A stretch of 64,000 nt of DNA from Sphagnum compactum (taxonomy: Eukaryota > Bryophyta > Sphagnopsida > Sphagnales). The notes beneath the pieces are model-generated. The model did no database searches and had not been told where the DNA came from. It saw only the letters and a list, made by a program, of their open reading frames with translations. The position numbers and the translations under genes were made by a program. The stretch is taken from positions 10,784,875-10,848,874 of the forward strand of contig OZ234495.1 of assembly GCA_965153455.1 (NCBI GenBank), read 5' to 3'. Shown piece after piece: positions 47,942 through 60,924 of this stretch (the first letter of the stretch is position 1; each line of letters begins with the position of its first letter).

Positions 47942-50383
47942 TTACACAACTAAATGTGTTTTTGTGAGCACAAGTTTTTGCATGCATTTGGCCATTGTCC
48001 AAGCACATGTGTCACTCTAATGATGTCAAGGTCTCAACTTATAGAAAATCAAATAATTCTCTCATGCTTTTGTAATCTGTAATTGGGTGCCCATGTTTTA
48101 AAGGATGATAAATTGTCGCAAATTGCACAAATTTGCATTTGCATTTAGAATTTGTTCTAACTTGGAGATGATCAAAAACAAAATTCTTATCATGCAATGT
48201 TGTAAACTAAGGTTCATTCTTGGCATGCTAATTAATCAAACTAATATAATACTAACCTTTTGTTACCCCTAGCTTAGTTGTAAGAGCCTTCCAATGACTT
48301 GTGTGTTTTTTAAGGCCATCAAACTTGGGGAACAAGCAACTTTTCACATTTCTCTACATCAATACAAATCTACATCTCACCATATATAACTTCCCATTCA
48401 AACCAACAATTGGTTTTACCCAAGGCAATTTGGCAACTCAAACATTTTGAAAAACTTGATTAAGTTTCCATTCAGGTTTCCTAGGTTTCTAACCCTTACC
48501 AAAAGGACTAAGATTTGTGAAAACACGAACTTCTTCCCCAACAATAGCAATGCTAGAAATAGAAGCTATAGACATCGTCACATCAAGGATTCAAGGTTTT
48601 GCTACATTGTAGCAATCGAACCATGCCCTGATGATGATTACTTAGTGATAAACAAATTGACAACAGTCTTGGAAAGCAATTGGTGAAACTTAAAATTTGT
48701 TATAGGTTTTAAAAGAACCATACCTCAAATTGGAAACAATATTTCAGATTGGAAACACAACACAAAAATACATTGAATCTCAAATTTGCGCAATATGTAG
48801 GATGCAAAGAAAAACTTACAATGACTTATAACTTTTTAAGCTTGCAACGTTACACAACAACTCGACTCACAAGTGACAACAAAACCTTTGAACCAGTTGG
48901 GAATTGACGATAAAATCAGTGAGCATTAAATTCAACATTCAAGACCAAGGTTGTATTTGGTTATGTCAATTGTCAACATACCTAGGCATGCACAGGCACC
49001 ATGAACTTGAGCCTTGTTGCATTATTGCAGGCTACAACAACACCAATTGGGATTCACTTCTTCAAAAACAATTTAGGTCGTTGCATTCTATAATCCAACG
49101 ACCATCATCTGCAAGAATAGCTCGATGATTGATCTCGTATCCACCTTGAGTCGTGCACCAAGGTCCAAGCAATGAAAACCTTGAGAAAAAATTGAAGATG
49201 AAATCATAGAGAATTGAAATCCAATTGTTTAAAGTTTCAAAACAATTTAACAATAGACCCTGCCAACACAAAATGAAAATGCAGATGCTTCAAAACAAAT
49301 AGCATGTTGTCACTCCAAAATCCAAATAAATTTTCAAGTCGATTCTAATAGTCACATTCAACAAACTAAAATACCATTCAACCTTCAACCTTGTAGACAA
49401 TAGGCGGCTACATATAGATTCATGAAAATAAAAGGGGTGGTGAAGTTTTGAGTAAACCTCCCACAAAAGGTGGTGTAGTGCAATGGAAGATCATCAAAGA
49501 AGAAACATTCCTTAATTATCATACATCAAAACCTGACATCCAAGGGTTCACACAAATCACAATTGGTGACAACAAACTTAGGCCATTTGTTGAAATCATG
49601 GCCTTAAACCTAAAGCAACATAAAATCCCAACAAATTTGGCATAATTTGTAACCTAAAATCATAACAAAAAGGTTGGGTTCCAATTATTATTTAGAATAT
49701 TTTTTATAAATTAGATTTTTGTTATACTTTGATATGGTATACGAAGAACTTCCAAGGTTTGCCACACATGAATCTTGAACATGCCCTCCCAAATGACCTG
49801 TTTAGATCATGGAATAGTCTGCATTGAATCAACATTTCTTTTATTGGCAAAATTTCACCAAATTTCAACCTTAAAAATATGATTTCAACTTACACAAAAG
49901 ATTGTTCATGGATAAAATAACCCAAATTCTCCCAAATTTCAAAGAAAATAATTTTTAAATCTCCAGATTTTAGGATAACTTCTAGTAGATAATCAAGAAT
50001 GTAGGATTTTATTTTTTCTTCCTTCATATTTAGTAGTAGCCAAATTTGGCTAAATTAATTTTTGGATGATCACACCACTTCAACTACATCACAAAAACCT
50101 CAAAAAAAACCTTGCATTGAATATCCAACAGAAGTTCAATTACATGTGCCACCAATGAATATTTCCTTGCAAGAATTTTAATCATGTTCAGATTTTTTTA
50201 TGTGTATTTAAAAAATCTTGTATTTTTTCATGTCATATTCACATCTTCATATTATGCTTATATGTGTGTTACTCAATCAAGATTTGATGGCTTGGGCAGG
50301 GAAGATACTTATCTTTGGGGATACAAGTAAGGGACTTACCCACTCACATAGGTTTTTAAGGAAATCAAGGAAGAAGAAGGCCA
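47942..50383. other. No gene recognised
   Basis: AT-rich. Short open frames (48447-48686, 48904-49128, 49448-49645, 50218-50424) have no recognised content. The last runs into the left end of the CACTA-like element. Confidence 0.45.
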
Positions 50384-51136
50384 ACTACACCAAAATGCAT
50401 TTTACTTCACTCTGGTTTCATTAGGTTTTGAGTGAATTTAAACATTTTTACCATGGTGAAACTAGTCGACCCCCTAGTGAATGGGAAGCAATTATTACAA
50501 ATAGTGAATTGGTCCACTAGTACCTTGTGAAATACAAATTTATCAAGCCATTTCACTTAATAGTTAATTAACTAAGCAACACGAAAATTAGTTAAATTTA
50601 AATTATTTAATATTTAATGTAATTTTTAATATTTCTGATAATTTCATGATTTCAGCCTATGAATATTGACACGTGTTATTACCTATGTTAAGTTTAAAAC
50701 CTAGATTAAATACATGTAATCAACCTAAATAAGCACTTACTCTAGGGAACTACATAGGATAATATTTGGTCAACTTACCATTGCTGATCACAAACACACC
50801 ATTTGTGAAGTTTGATCCTTTGACCTTTAGGATGAAGGCAAATACCCCTAACATCAAGCCATCACACTTGTTATGATAATGTATTACATTACATTTTATT
50901 TATCAAATATTTCATTTTAAACATTACAAAAACATAAACTTTTAAAATTCATATTTTATTAAAATTTGACCAAATGGATTAAAGTTTAATTAAATTTTTT
51001 TTCAATAATGTATATAATTACATTTATTTCCTTTTTGAAGTTTAAAATCATTTGAACAAAATTTTTTTGAATATCATTATTCAATAACATTTCAATGACC
51101 ATTCTTTTGAAAAAGAAAATGTTTAATAAATGAATA

Positions 51137-52045
51137 AAATTTTTGTTAATATAATAATACTACCTATGTTAAGCTACCTTCAGCTATTCTAGGGTTACTT
51201 TTCATTGTTTTAAGTTATTTCAACCTACATTATTTATGGTTATTTTCAAAAAAATTGGCTATTTTTAATTATTTCACCCTAGGTTACTTTTAGTTAATCT
51301 AAATTACTTTTGGCTATTTAAGGCTATTTCACCTTAGGCTATTTTCAATTATTGTAAGTTATTTTTGGTTATTCTATGTTATTATTTATTATTGTAAGTT
51401 ATGTCATTTTAAGTTATTTGTGGTTATTATAAATTATTTTTGGCTATTCTAAGTTATTTCATCTTAAGTTATTCTCGACTATATGAAACTATTGTTGGTT
51501 ACTTTATTGATGGCCATTGGTGGTTATTCTATCAGTAGTTATTGGTGCCTATTATATTGATAATTATTGGTGGTCATTATATTGGTAGTTATTGGTGCCT
51601 ATTCTATTGGTAGCTATTGGTGGTTATTCTATTGGTGGCTATTAGTGGTTATTTTATTGGTAGTTATTGGTGCCTATTCTATCGGTAGCTATTGGTGGTA
51701 ATTTTATTGGTGGTTAGCAATTGTTATTTTCTTGGTGGCTATTAATGGCTATTGGTGGTTATTTAAGGTTAAATTATCATAGGTTATTAATAGCTGTTGC
51801 TGGAATTATTTTATTAATGGCTATTAGTGGATATTCTATTAGTGGATATTGGTGGTTGTTTTAGGTTAAATTATCATAGGCTATTATTAGTTATTATATT
51901 TTAGGCCATTGGTGGTTATTTTATTGGTGGTTATTGATGGCTATTGTATTGGTGACTATTAGTGCCTATTTTATTAATGGTTATTGGTGGTTATTGGTGG
52001 TTATTTTATTATTGGTTATTGTTGGCTATTCTATGTTATTTTACC
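51137..52045 (+). repeat. TTATTGGTGG minisatellite-like array
   Basis: About 900 bp built from variants of GGTTATTCTATTGGTGGCTA. It begins with TTATTTTAGGCTATTT-type units and becomes more regular (ATTGGTAGTTATTGGTGCCT) at 51500-51720. Unit length is irregular (about 12-24 bp). The following 52090-52400 segment is loosely complementary (AATAATTTATAATAACTTAT), so the element interior is an imperfect palindrome. Confidence 0.8.
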
Positions 52046-52052
52046 TTAAGTC

Positions 52053-52080
52053 ATTATATTATATTATATTATATTATATT
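52053..52080 (+). repeat. (ATATT)n microsatellite
   Basis: Five or more uninterrupted copies of a 5-bp ATATT unit. Confidence 0.85.
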
Positions 52081-52595
52081 TAAAATATTTATACTTAAAA
52101 TAAAATAATTTATAATAACATCAAGTAGAATGACCTTGAATAACCTAAAGTATAACCTAAAATTAGTTGAATAATTTAATCTAAAATAATTGAAAATAAA
52201 AAGCCTATAATAAGCTAATTAAGATACCTTTATTAAGGTAGAATAACGTATAATAGTTTAGGGTATAATAATTTATAATAATTTATAATAACTTATAATT
52301 ATTTATGGTATAAGTTAGAATAATTAAAGTAGCCTAAAATAATATAAGGTATATCATAAAATACTATAGGATATTTAAAACAACAACATAAAAATAAACC
52401 TATTTATCATAATAAATTATAATAGTGAATTATGTCAATTAGTAATGAAACACGATGTTTACATAGTGATATTATAGTGGAATAACTTTAATCAAAATGA
52501 AATCATTAAAGTGCAATGAACTTATTTCACTTTTAAAAGTCTCATAATGACGTAGGTTAGTGAATTACACCCCATTTTTGTATTAGTGAAGATAC

Positions 52596-52910
52596 AATGA
52601 ACTAGCACCCATTAGGGCACCATCCATTGGATGACCTTTATGACTCAGTTATGGATGAACCTTAATTTGAATTAATTGGTTTCACCTTAGTAAGCCATAT
52701 TTTTGTAAAAACAAATGGTACATATAGGTAAATGGTTTATCCAAAGGGAAGTGCTTACATATGTAAACAAGTTGTCAATATGTACATTTTTAAAAAAGGC
52801 AATTGAGTTAACAACCATGGGTATTAAGGAACTAAAACCCCAACAGAAAATTGTTATTTGACCACTTACCATCCATCCTTCATGGTGTGTTGTGGGGGTA
52901 CTAGTTCACT
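52596..52910. mobile_element. MITE, AATGAACCAGCACCCACC family, copy 2 (inverted)
   Basis: Reverse-orientation copy of the element at 35994-36359. Ends are AATGAACTAGCACCC and GTACTAGTTCACT. Shared interior blocks include TGACTCAGTTATGGATGAAC and TTGACCACTTACCATCCATC. About 315 bp. Confidence 0.75.
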
Positions 52911-52968
52911 CTAGCCAAAGTGCAAAGGTTTACAAGATAGGTGGATTGTGGAACTTTGGTAACTAGGT

Positions 52969-53789
52969 TGTCGCAACCCCACTTTGAGGCAAAGTGTGAG
53001 GATGAAATTCACACTCCCAAAAGTGGGAACTTTGAGTCCTCTGGGACTCCTGAAAATTCAGAGCTTGATTGCAGGGGTCAAAACACCTTGCATTGAGATG
53101 TTCTTTATACCGTTGGAAAGGTATTAAAATGTAGATGTCGAAAATGGCCTCGCATGAGCCATTCGGACATTTGCAGCACAAGTTATGGTCAAAAGAAAGG
53201 CCGGGAGTCAAACTGGCAATTTGACTCCCGACCACTAAAAGTCGGGAATCGACCCGATCCCAATGCGTGCAAGTGAAGTGAGACACACCATTGAAAAGCT
53301 CTTGAGGAGAGCTACAAGATTGCTTCAGACCTCATCCCAATCGGAGGTCTGAGCTGGGAATTATGAGCTTCCAAAGTCCCGAGAGTCCAAACCAGGACAA
53401 TTTCGGGACTCCTCCTTGAGAATCCTAGGACAAAAAGCCATTCGGATGAGGTGCCGCGGGCGAACGCAGAGAATACTATGTGGGGGAAGGTGGTGGCTTC
53501 CCCGAGTTCGGGCCGTGGTGAGTCTTGTGAATCCAAAGTTGCCCGTGGCTTGTCTTAACACCAAGGTTGATCCAGAAAGTGATCTAACCAACTTGTTGGT
53601 TGGTTTTGATATAGGTTCGAGTAAGTAAGTAAGCTTGTCACTCTTCCTAGTCCCATCCCGAGGCTTCAGCACGCCCCTCTACCCCTTTTAGTGCTGAAGG
53701 CTAGGAGCGTGCCCCGAGTCCCTCCCTTTTCCGCAACTTGAGTAAGTTAACCCCATCTTGGGACTAACTAGGGACTTGGGAGCACGTCA
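52969..53789 (+). mobile_element. Solo LTR with TAGGT target duplication
   Basis: An 821-bp GC-richer block beginning TGTCGCAACCCCACTTTGAG and ending GGGAGCACGTCA, so it has TG...CA ends. An exact 5-bp duplication TAGGT flanks it at 52964-52968 and 53790-53794. No internal retroelement region is present, which is the signature of LTR-LTR recombination. The TGTCGCAACCCC start resembles Ty3/gypsy-type plant LTRs as I remember them. The sequence just outside (TGTGGTTCATCCACTGC, then GGATGGTGCACTTGTGGGTG) is a piece of the AATGAACC MITE family that the LTR interrupted. The overlapping open frames at 53312-53672 are LTR sequence, not genes. Confidence 0.85.
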
Positions 53790-53794
53790 TAGGT

Positions 53795-53860
53795 TGTGGT
53801 TCATCCACTGCAATTAAGTCATAAGGGGTTTCCAATGGATGGTGCACTTGTGGGTGCTAA
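53795..53860. repeat. Fragment of the AATGAACCAGCACCC MITE family
   Basis: TGGTTCATCCACTGC and GGATGGTGCACTTGTGGGTG match the right half of the copy at 35994-36359. Its missing part probably lies left of the solo LTR (52930-52968). Confidence 0.6.
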
Positions 53861-55313
53861 CATAATCCATAAAATAAAAAGCCTACATGGTACCCAATTC
53901 ACCTTTCATCTTTTAAGGATTGTGGCCTACTAGCATATATACAGATACACCCTAAATAGGTACCCAAGCTCATGGAAGGGGTATTAATCTAGTATGCTAA
54001 TGAATTTGGTATTTTTAAATTTTTCTTTTTTTAGAAAATTACTAATTGAATTGTCAAATTTTCAAGTTACCAAATGCCAAAAGGGTTATAAGCTTGGGTC
54101 ACTAGCTTCACCTTTCTTTTTCATTATCACAATTGCACATACTTCATTTGGTTAATATATGACCTTCATCTTTGGTGAATAATGGGATATAATCGTGCAT
54201 GCTTGCAACTATTCGGTGGATATCATTGTGTAAATGTCAATATTTGACATAAGATTGTTTCAAAAATGCATTTGACTAAGATTCACTAAAGCTTTCACCC
54301 ATGTCAATAACATAACTTTTCCATGCATCCTAATGCAATTGATTCCATTTTGAAGTTTATAAAAATGGATCAAAAAACATGACAAACAAGAATCAAGAAA
54401 TGTAATGCATGAATGTTAGGTATCAAATTAATGAATTATGATTGACATTCTTATATATATTTCAAGCTAAAAACCTCCCAAAAAAAAGTTACAACATATT
54501 CCAAAATGCAAACTTAATAAATAAATTATTTGGCCCCCTAGTGTCAAATCCATTAAGGTACTATAATAGGAACTATAGGTAAAATAGGGTGGCAAACACA
54601 AATATGAATATAAATTCCAAGCAACCAATGTGATCAAGCATTAGCAAGTAGCCATAATTGTTTTCCTTTGTGGAAAAGGGGGGGTGGGTTGGATTTTATG
54701 GATTTTGATGTTCTTGATATGTGTCCATCAAGTTTTGATAAGTTTTCAAGTCCCAATGCACTCTCAATGGGTTCCCAAAGCATTTCCAACTTGTTCTTCA
54801 AGATCTTCCTCATAGGAACACACCACACTGTATTCCATAACCTTTGCCCAAAGTTGAATGCTTTCATAATATTTTTGAAGTGGACCAAAAGGAAGCACTT
54901 CCATAATAATATTTTGGGAGTGAAACTAATGGTGGGGCTATAGGTTTTTTTTATGTACCCTTCAAATAAGATATATTACCACCCAAAGTTTTTCATTAGG
55001 ATTGGATCTAAGAATGTGTGTGTGTGTGTGTGAATCCAAGTAATATTCAAGTGCATGTTATCCTATACCCCTTTTGGGGGTGAAAATAACGTGTATTATA
55101 TTTATTTATCCAATCAAACACTACAACGAAAACATGGTTTTTATGTTAATAATATCAAAATTGAGATAACAATAAAATAAAGGTTAATAGCTTGAAATGA
55201 ATGGTTGTATTCGATATAACTAACAATACCAAATGTATGTATGTTCATTTGATGAAGAAATTAAGTATCTACTCAAATCAAACATTAAGCTAGACATTCG
55301 GTGAATGTAACAC
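53861..55313. other. No gene; (TG)n tract
   Basis: AT-rich with a (TG)n microsatellite at about 55016-55032. The frames at 54634-54943 overlap on both strands and are unrecognised. Confidence 0.45.
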
Positions 55314-55317
55314 CTAC

Positions 55318-56785
55318 GGGTGAAAGCACATTATGATGATCCCCTTTGTGTCACATTGTACTACTTTCCAGGGATGTGCATGTTTGAATGTATCCCACCT
55401 CAAACTTTTGAAAGATTTTCACAATATTTTTGAATATGTGTTAGAATATAACCTAAGCAAGATATTAAAAAAGAAATTATTTCATTGCATTTTATAAAGT
55501 GGGAGATTGGAATATATTTGTGGAAATGAATGTAATGTACCTATGTATTCAAAAACACAAATATATTCCAAAAATAATTTAAATGATTTTTAGTCTTTAG
55601 GAAAGTCGAAAGTATATTGAACCATGTCATTTCACATAATATGAACTATGTTTGGAGACCATGTGACTAATTTGTAAATTTTCATCTCAAAAAATGAGTT
55701 TTTTTTTAACAAAGATGCGATAAATGTGTGATAAAATAAAATTTTGACAAGAAATCACATCCACATAAAAGATGACAAGCATAACTAGATGGGCCAATTT
55801 TTTTAATTTCATTAAAATTAATTATTTTAATGACTAATGAAACCCTAAAGTTAGTGTAGTCAAAACAAGACTATGGCCCTATTATACCAATGTATATTAT
55901 AAATATACTCATGGATATTTCAATATAGATAATGAGATTGATAATTATTTTAAAATATTACTACATAACATTAGTTTTGTAAAAACAATTGTTTTAGGGC
56001 CCAAAAACCAAAATTGATACCCAAAGGGTAAAAACATAGTAAAAGGAGCCAAGGAAGTTGTAGACAATGCTTAAAACTGCACTTACATTACTTTGGAAAA
56101 TCACCAATAGTTGTATTTAATGAATTATTTATTCATAACTTTTAATTGTGTTTTAGTGCTCATGAAATTGTCCTCCTATGAATTTGGAGTAATTTCACTA
56201 TGTTATTAGAGTCCTTTGTCATACACAAAACTCTTGTTGACAAGGTCTTTTTAAGGACTCTAAAATTTGAACATGTTTTTTGTTACTCAAACTTTCATAA
56301 AATGTTTTCAAATTTATTATGGGCCGTAATGAACTTCATAAGAAAGGCAACATGTGTTTATATTTTTAAATGCGCATGTATTGAATCCTTTTAACGGATG
56401 TTGTTGATTTTGATTCCAAACGTTTTTACTAGTAAAAAAAGTTCAAAATTTGTCATCATGGTTAAAAACAAAATTATACATTTGATTATTATCTAGGTCT
56501 TCATGCAAAAATATATAGTTATTATTATAATTTAAGTCATGTTTAGTCTCAATATTAATATCTAGTCCCAAAAATTACATTTAAAATATAATTTTGATAT
56601 TTAATAAACTAATACATGTAGGACACATGTAAAATGCAGTCCTTGGTAAGAACTCTGACCTTGGTCACTGTGGTTCCTTTTACTATGTTTTTACCCCAAA
56701 ATTAAATGTACCATGCTTTTGGAATAATTATACTGTATGTACTATACCAAAAGTGCCCCAAAGTCACCATAGTGTGCTTTCACCT
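55318..56785. mobile_element. TIR element, 4-bp target duplication CTAC
   Basis: The left end GGGTGAAAGCACATTATG and the right end (reverse complement AGGTGAAAGCACACTATGGT) match the TIRs of the 15825-18452 element. CTAC flanks it at 55314-55317 and 56786-56789. Length 1,468 bp, of which 671 bp is a nested element at 56026-56696. No coding capacity. Confidence 0.85.
56026..56696. mobile_element. TIR element, 4-bp target duplication CAAA (nested)
   Basis: The left end GGGTAAAAACATAGTAAAAG has an exact 20-bp inverse at the right end (CTTTTACTATGTTTTTACCC would be the mirror, and the sequence matches it). CAAA flanks it at 56022-56025 and 56697-56700. Length 671 bp. About 85-90% identical by eye to the copy at 60025-60694. 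Inserted inside the 55318 element. Confidence 0.9.
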
Positions 56786-56999
56786 CTACATGGTGTTGTC
56801 CAACTTGATTAATGTGACTAAGATGACTAAAATCATTCATCCACATATGATGCATTATGATAACATAATGTTAGTTTTTTTAACATGTAGAAAAATTAAA
56901 ATTGAAAAAGTATGGTATATAATTATTTAAAATTTCCCTAAAACAAATGAAAGTACAATACAATTATCATTTTTAATGAATATTTATAATAAAGGCCTA

Positions 57000-57900
57000 T
57001 TATTGAATTTTGGACTATTGAGATATTGAATTTTTCATTATTTTTGGTCATTGGAAATTCAATAACACTTGAAAATGAAAAATGGATTTTAGATTTAAGC
57101 TAAAAAATTGGGTGTGTTTTTATTGAGTAGCAGTTAATGAAGTTAATTTTGTAACTTTCTAACATAAGGTGTACAAGATATTGAATTTTGAATGATCTTT
57201 GTTATTGGAGGTTCAATAACACATAAAAATTCAATTTTTTGTGAAAATGAACTATAATTGCAAACTTTGGATTTTAAAAGTTGGGAGGTGTTCCTAGTGC
57301 AATTGGAAAGCCTTCAATGATTAAGATTTGATGGTAGTGATTTTGTAATTTTTGACATAAAGAGCAAAATATGTTAAATTTTGAATGTTTTTGGTCAATG
57401 GAATTTCAATTACACATGAAGACTCAAGTTTCAGTGAAATTTGTGAAAATTGAATTTCAAACTTAAACTCAAAAAGTTGAGTGTGCTCCTTGTATTTTTA
57501 GACAACCTTCAATGAGTAGGATTTAATGGAAATGGTTCTGTAATTTTTTTGACATGAGGTGCAAGACATATTGAATTTTGATTTACTTTTGGCATTACAA
57601 ATTTAATAACAAATGAAAACTCCACTTTAATGAAAATCAATTTAAACATAGGCTAAAAATGTTGGAGCATGTTTTGGTGTTTTTGGAAAGCTCTTAATGA
57701 ATAAGATTTAATAGAGGTGATTTCATAATTTTTTGACATAAGGTGTAAGAGATTTTGAATTTTTGAAAAAAATTGTCATTAGAAATTCAATAACATATGA
57801 TAACACATTTTTGTGAAAGTAAAAATTATATTCCAAACTTAGGCTAAAAAATTCAGGGCACTCTCTTGGTATTGTTGGAAAGCCTTCAAAGGTTAAAAAA
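57000..57900 (+). repeat. ~190-bp tandem satellite, 4-5 diverged units
   Basis: The block ATAAGGTGTACAAGATATTG recurs in diverged form at 57164, 57357, 57554 and 57738 (spacings 193, 197, 184). Each unit also carries a GGAAAGCCTTCAATGA-like block and an AATTCAATAACACATGAAAA-like block. Units are strongly diverged, so the array is old. Confidence 0.85.
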
Positions 57901-60020
57901 GATGTACGTACAATTCATAATATTACTAAAGAACACAAGCCACATTAGTTCAAACAAAAAAAGAAATGAGGCAATTGGTCCTTAATTTGTTCCTAAAATT
58001 CAAAGAGGTTATGAGAGCTCTACTCGGCGCACCCATAGCCTTTATGGCATGCTTGAAAATGCCATAAAGGCCTCCAATACCTTTACATATTTTTTTACTT
58101 TTACCCTAAAATTTTGAAAATTGGTGCAACAATTTTAGTTTTGGTAGACAAGGAGGTTTTTAAAGCAAAATAACATGAGTAGGAGGAAATAGAAAAGAGG
58201 GTGATAATTAAAATTTGGATTTGATGATGAAAAATAGTGCAGAACTAAATAAGAAGATGTGTCTAGTACAAGAGATGAAGCAAAAATGAAAAAGAAGATT
58301 TGAGTCTACTACATTTTATTAACAACACCATTATAAAGTTTACATCATGTTTTGATTGTGTGGGAAAAAAGTTGTTAGTATTAACTTGAGATGTGATTAA
58401 TTATGATTTTTCTTCCTTATTCTTGTAGGCAAATTCTTTTAATCCACATTTATAATACTTTTGACCACAAACATCTTGTTGTCATTCTAGACACAATTAT
58501 TCAAGAAAGGTTTAGGCGTCAATTGATGTGTTTGCTTGTTTAACACCATGATCTTTGTGGACATGCACAAACAACTATAAAATGGCAACTATGGAAGGGG
58601 GTAACCAACCATTATACTAAACAATGAAGACCAATATATGACACCCTTGCTATTTCTTCCCTCTATGTAGTTCAAGTAAAGCAAAATGAATGATTGAACA
58701 CTTCAAACATATTTAGGTTACATAACCTTTTTTTCTTCTATTGTTATGATTCAAAAGGCTTTACTTTGGGACAATTTGCAAGGCATGTGTTTTTATAGGA
58801 CACCTTTTTATTAATTTCAAAAAAATGATGGAAAAAAACAACAACTCTACCACCACACAAGGATAACAAGGTTAACTAAAAGGTGCCTCTAGTTGTTATG
58901 TTGGATGCATTTTCCTACTAACACAAAGAACTCTACTTGATTTTTTCACTTAGTCCTATTCTATGTCATACTTGCATGCTACTTGTCTTTGTTTCCACAC
59001 TAGGTTCACAATAGAGCTTTTCTTATTTGGTAACAAAACAATAGGAGCAATATCTTTCATATATGTGTTAGGGCATGTGTTCCTAGCCTTATTGTAAGGA
59101 GCAATTATTCCAATCTCAAAGTTCTCACACTAAGAGTTCCATTTTGCTCCCTTTTCTTTAGTCTTTTTCACATTGTCTTTCAATGGCTTCCTTGCATTTT
59201 AAAAAAGATGGTTAAAGCTAGCCTTTAGAAATGGAACCATGCTCACACCTATCATTGCCTAAAGACATGTCCCCAAGAACCAACCTCAAAACTTGGCTTC
59301 TTCCAAATCTCATTAAAACTCATGATCATATTCTTTATGAGAATCTTGTCATTTTCTTTTTGGTTTAAGGTGTTTACAATTGGCGAAGGTGCATGTGAAA
59401 ATTTTGATAATTGGGTAAAAACATGATAATAGGTTCCAACAACATCTTCTTCAATTGCTATGATTCATCTTGATATGTTGATGTGACAACAAAAATTGGT
59501 CTAAAAGTTTTGAGATAATGTTTAGATTATGTTTTTACATTGTTTCACTATGTTGAAAAGCATTGGTTACAAGCTTTATGATGTGTTGAAAGGTATTTTT
59601 ATATTCATTGGATTTATCTCAAACTTATTCAAATGTTAAATTGAAATATTTTTTTAAAATTACATAAACACACACACATTTTCAACATCAATTTAATTTA
59701 CGAAACTTGTAAACATATTTACACTATACCAAAAGGTGGCATTTATAACTTTGGGATTACAAACCTTAATCATATATGCCTTAACTTACATGACTACTTA
59801 ATCAATTCAAATTCATCACTTATGTCATCTCATCACAACCATGACCATAGTCATTTATGCCATGATGATCGTTATCTATGCCATCATAGTAGTCATTTAT
59901 GTTATGCCATGGATGACCACGATCTTGAAAGATCATGCAATCATGGTTGTTGAATTTTTATACTATTAAATCAAATAATAATTATGGAAAATGCATCCAA
60001 TTATTAAACTTAATTTTTGT
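57901..60020. other. No gene; hairpin and orphan TIR end
   Basis: Contains a perfect 13-bp hairpin (GCCTTTATGGCAT at 58038-58050 with 58059-58071), an orphan left end GGGTAAAAACATGATAATAG at 59413, and a CATTTATGCCATGATGATCG-type patch at about 59820-59900. No coding region recognised. Confidence 0.5.
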
Positions 60021-60024
60021 AAAT

Positions 60025-60694
60025 GGGTACATTCACAGTAAAAGGAGCCAAGGAGGTTGTTGACATGCTTAAAATTGCACTTACATTACTTTGGAAAATC
60101 ACCGTTAATTGTATTTAATGAATTATTTATTCATAATTTGTAATTGTGCTTTGGTGCTCGTGAAATTGCCCTCCTATGAATTTGGAGTCATTTCACTATG
60201 TTATTAAAGTTCTTTTTCATACACAAAGCACTTGTTGACAAGATCTTTTAAGGACTTTAAACTTTAAACGTGCTTTTTGTTACTCAAACCTTCATAAAAT
60301 GTTCTCAAATTTATTATGAATTGTAATATACTTCATAAGAAGGGCCACATGTGTTTATATTTTTAAATGCACATGTATTGAATCCTTTTAACAAATGTTG
60401 TTGATTTTTGATTCTGAACGTCCTTAATGGTCAAAAAAGTTCAAAATTTGTCATCATGGTTAAAAACAAAATTATACATTTGACTATAATCTAGGTCCTC
60501 ATGCAAAAATATATAGTTTTTATTATAATATGAGTCATCTTTGGTATCAATATTAATATCTAGTCCCAAAAATTAAATTTAAAATACAATTTTGGTATTT
60601 AATAGACCAATACATGTAGGACACGTGTAAAATGCAATCCTTGTTAAGGACTCCAACCTTGGTCGCCATGGCTCATTTTATTGTGCTTTTACCC
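60025..60694. mobile_element. TIR element, 4-bp target duplication AAAT
   Basis: Same family and nearly the same length (670 bp) as 56026-56696. Left end GGGTACATTCACAGTAAAAG; right end TTTTATTGTGCTTTTACCC. AAAT flanks at 60021-60024 and 60695-60698. Confidence 0.9.
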
Positions 60695-60924
60695 AAATAT
60701 AAATTAATATATTGTTGCCACATAGCAACTAAGGCGTAAGGAGCTTAACCTAGGCTTAAAAGTCTAGCCTAAGCTACCTAGGCCAAGAAATCTAGGCTAG
60801 ACAACCTAGCTTAAGAGCCTAATTTAAAAAGTCTAGGTTAGGCCACCTTAGATTAAAATCAAACTTAGAAAAAGTTAGTAAGTTACCTAAGTAGGGAACC
60901 TAAATTAGTTTTCCTAGATTGCAA

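Larger units (their letters stand above)
50384..52588. mobile_element. CACTA-like non-autonomous element
   Basis: The left end ACTACACCAAAATG and the right end CATTTTTGTATTAGTG form short imperfect TIRs. Subterminal CTAGTGAA/TAGTGAATT motifs recur at both ends. The left ~60 bp align with the small element at 18084, so the two are one family with different interiors. No transposase; the interior is a simple array. The right end lies 7 bp from an unrelated MITE. A target duplication could not be assigned. Confidence 0.65.

Noticed and set aside
51137-52045. CRISPR-like spacing of repeats
   Set aside because: Units are irregular, diverged and without unique spacers, and the genome is clearly eukaryotic.
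53312-53672. Overlapping open frames on both strands
   Set aside because: They lie wholly within the solo LTR and use its higher GC content; no recognised domain.
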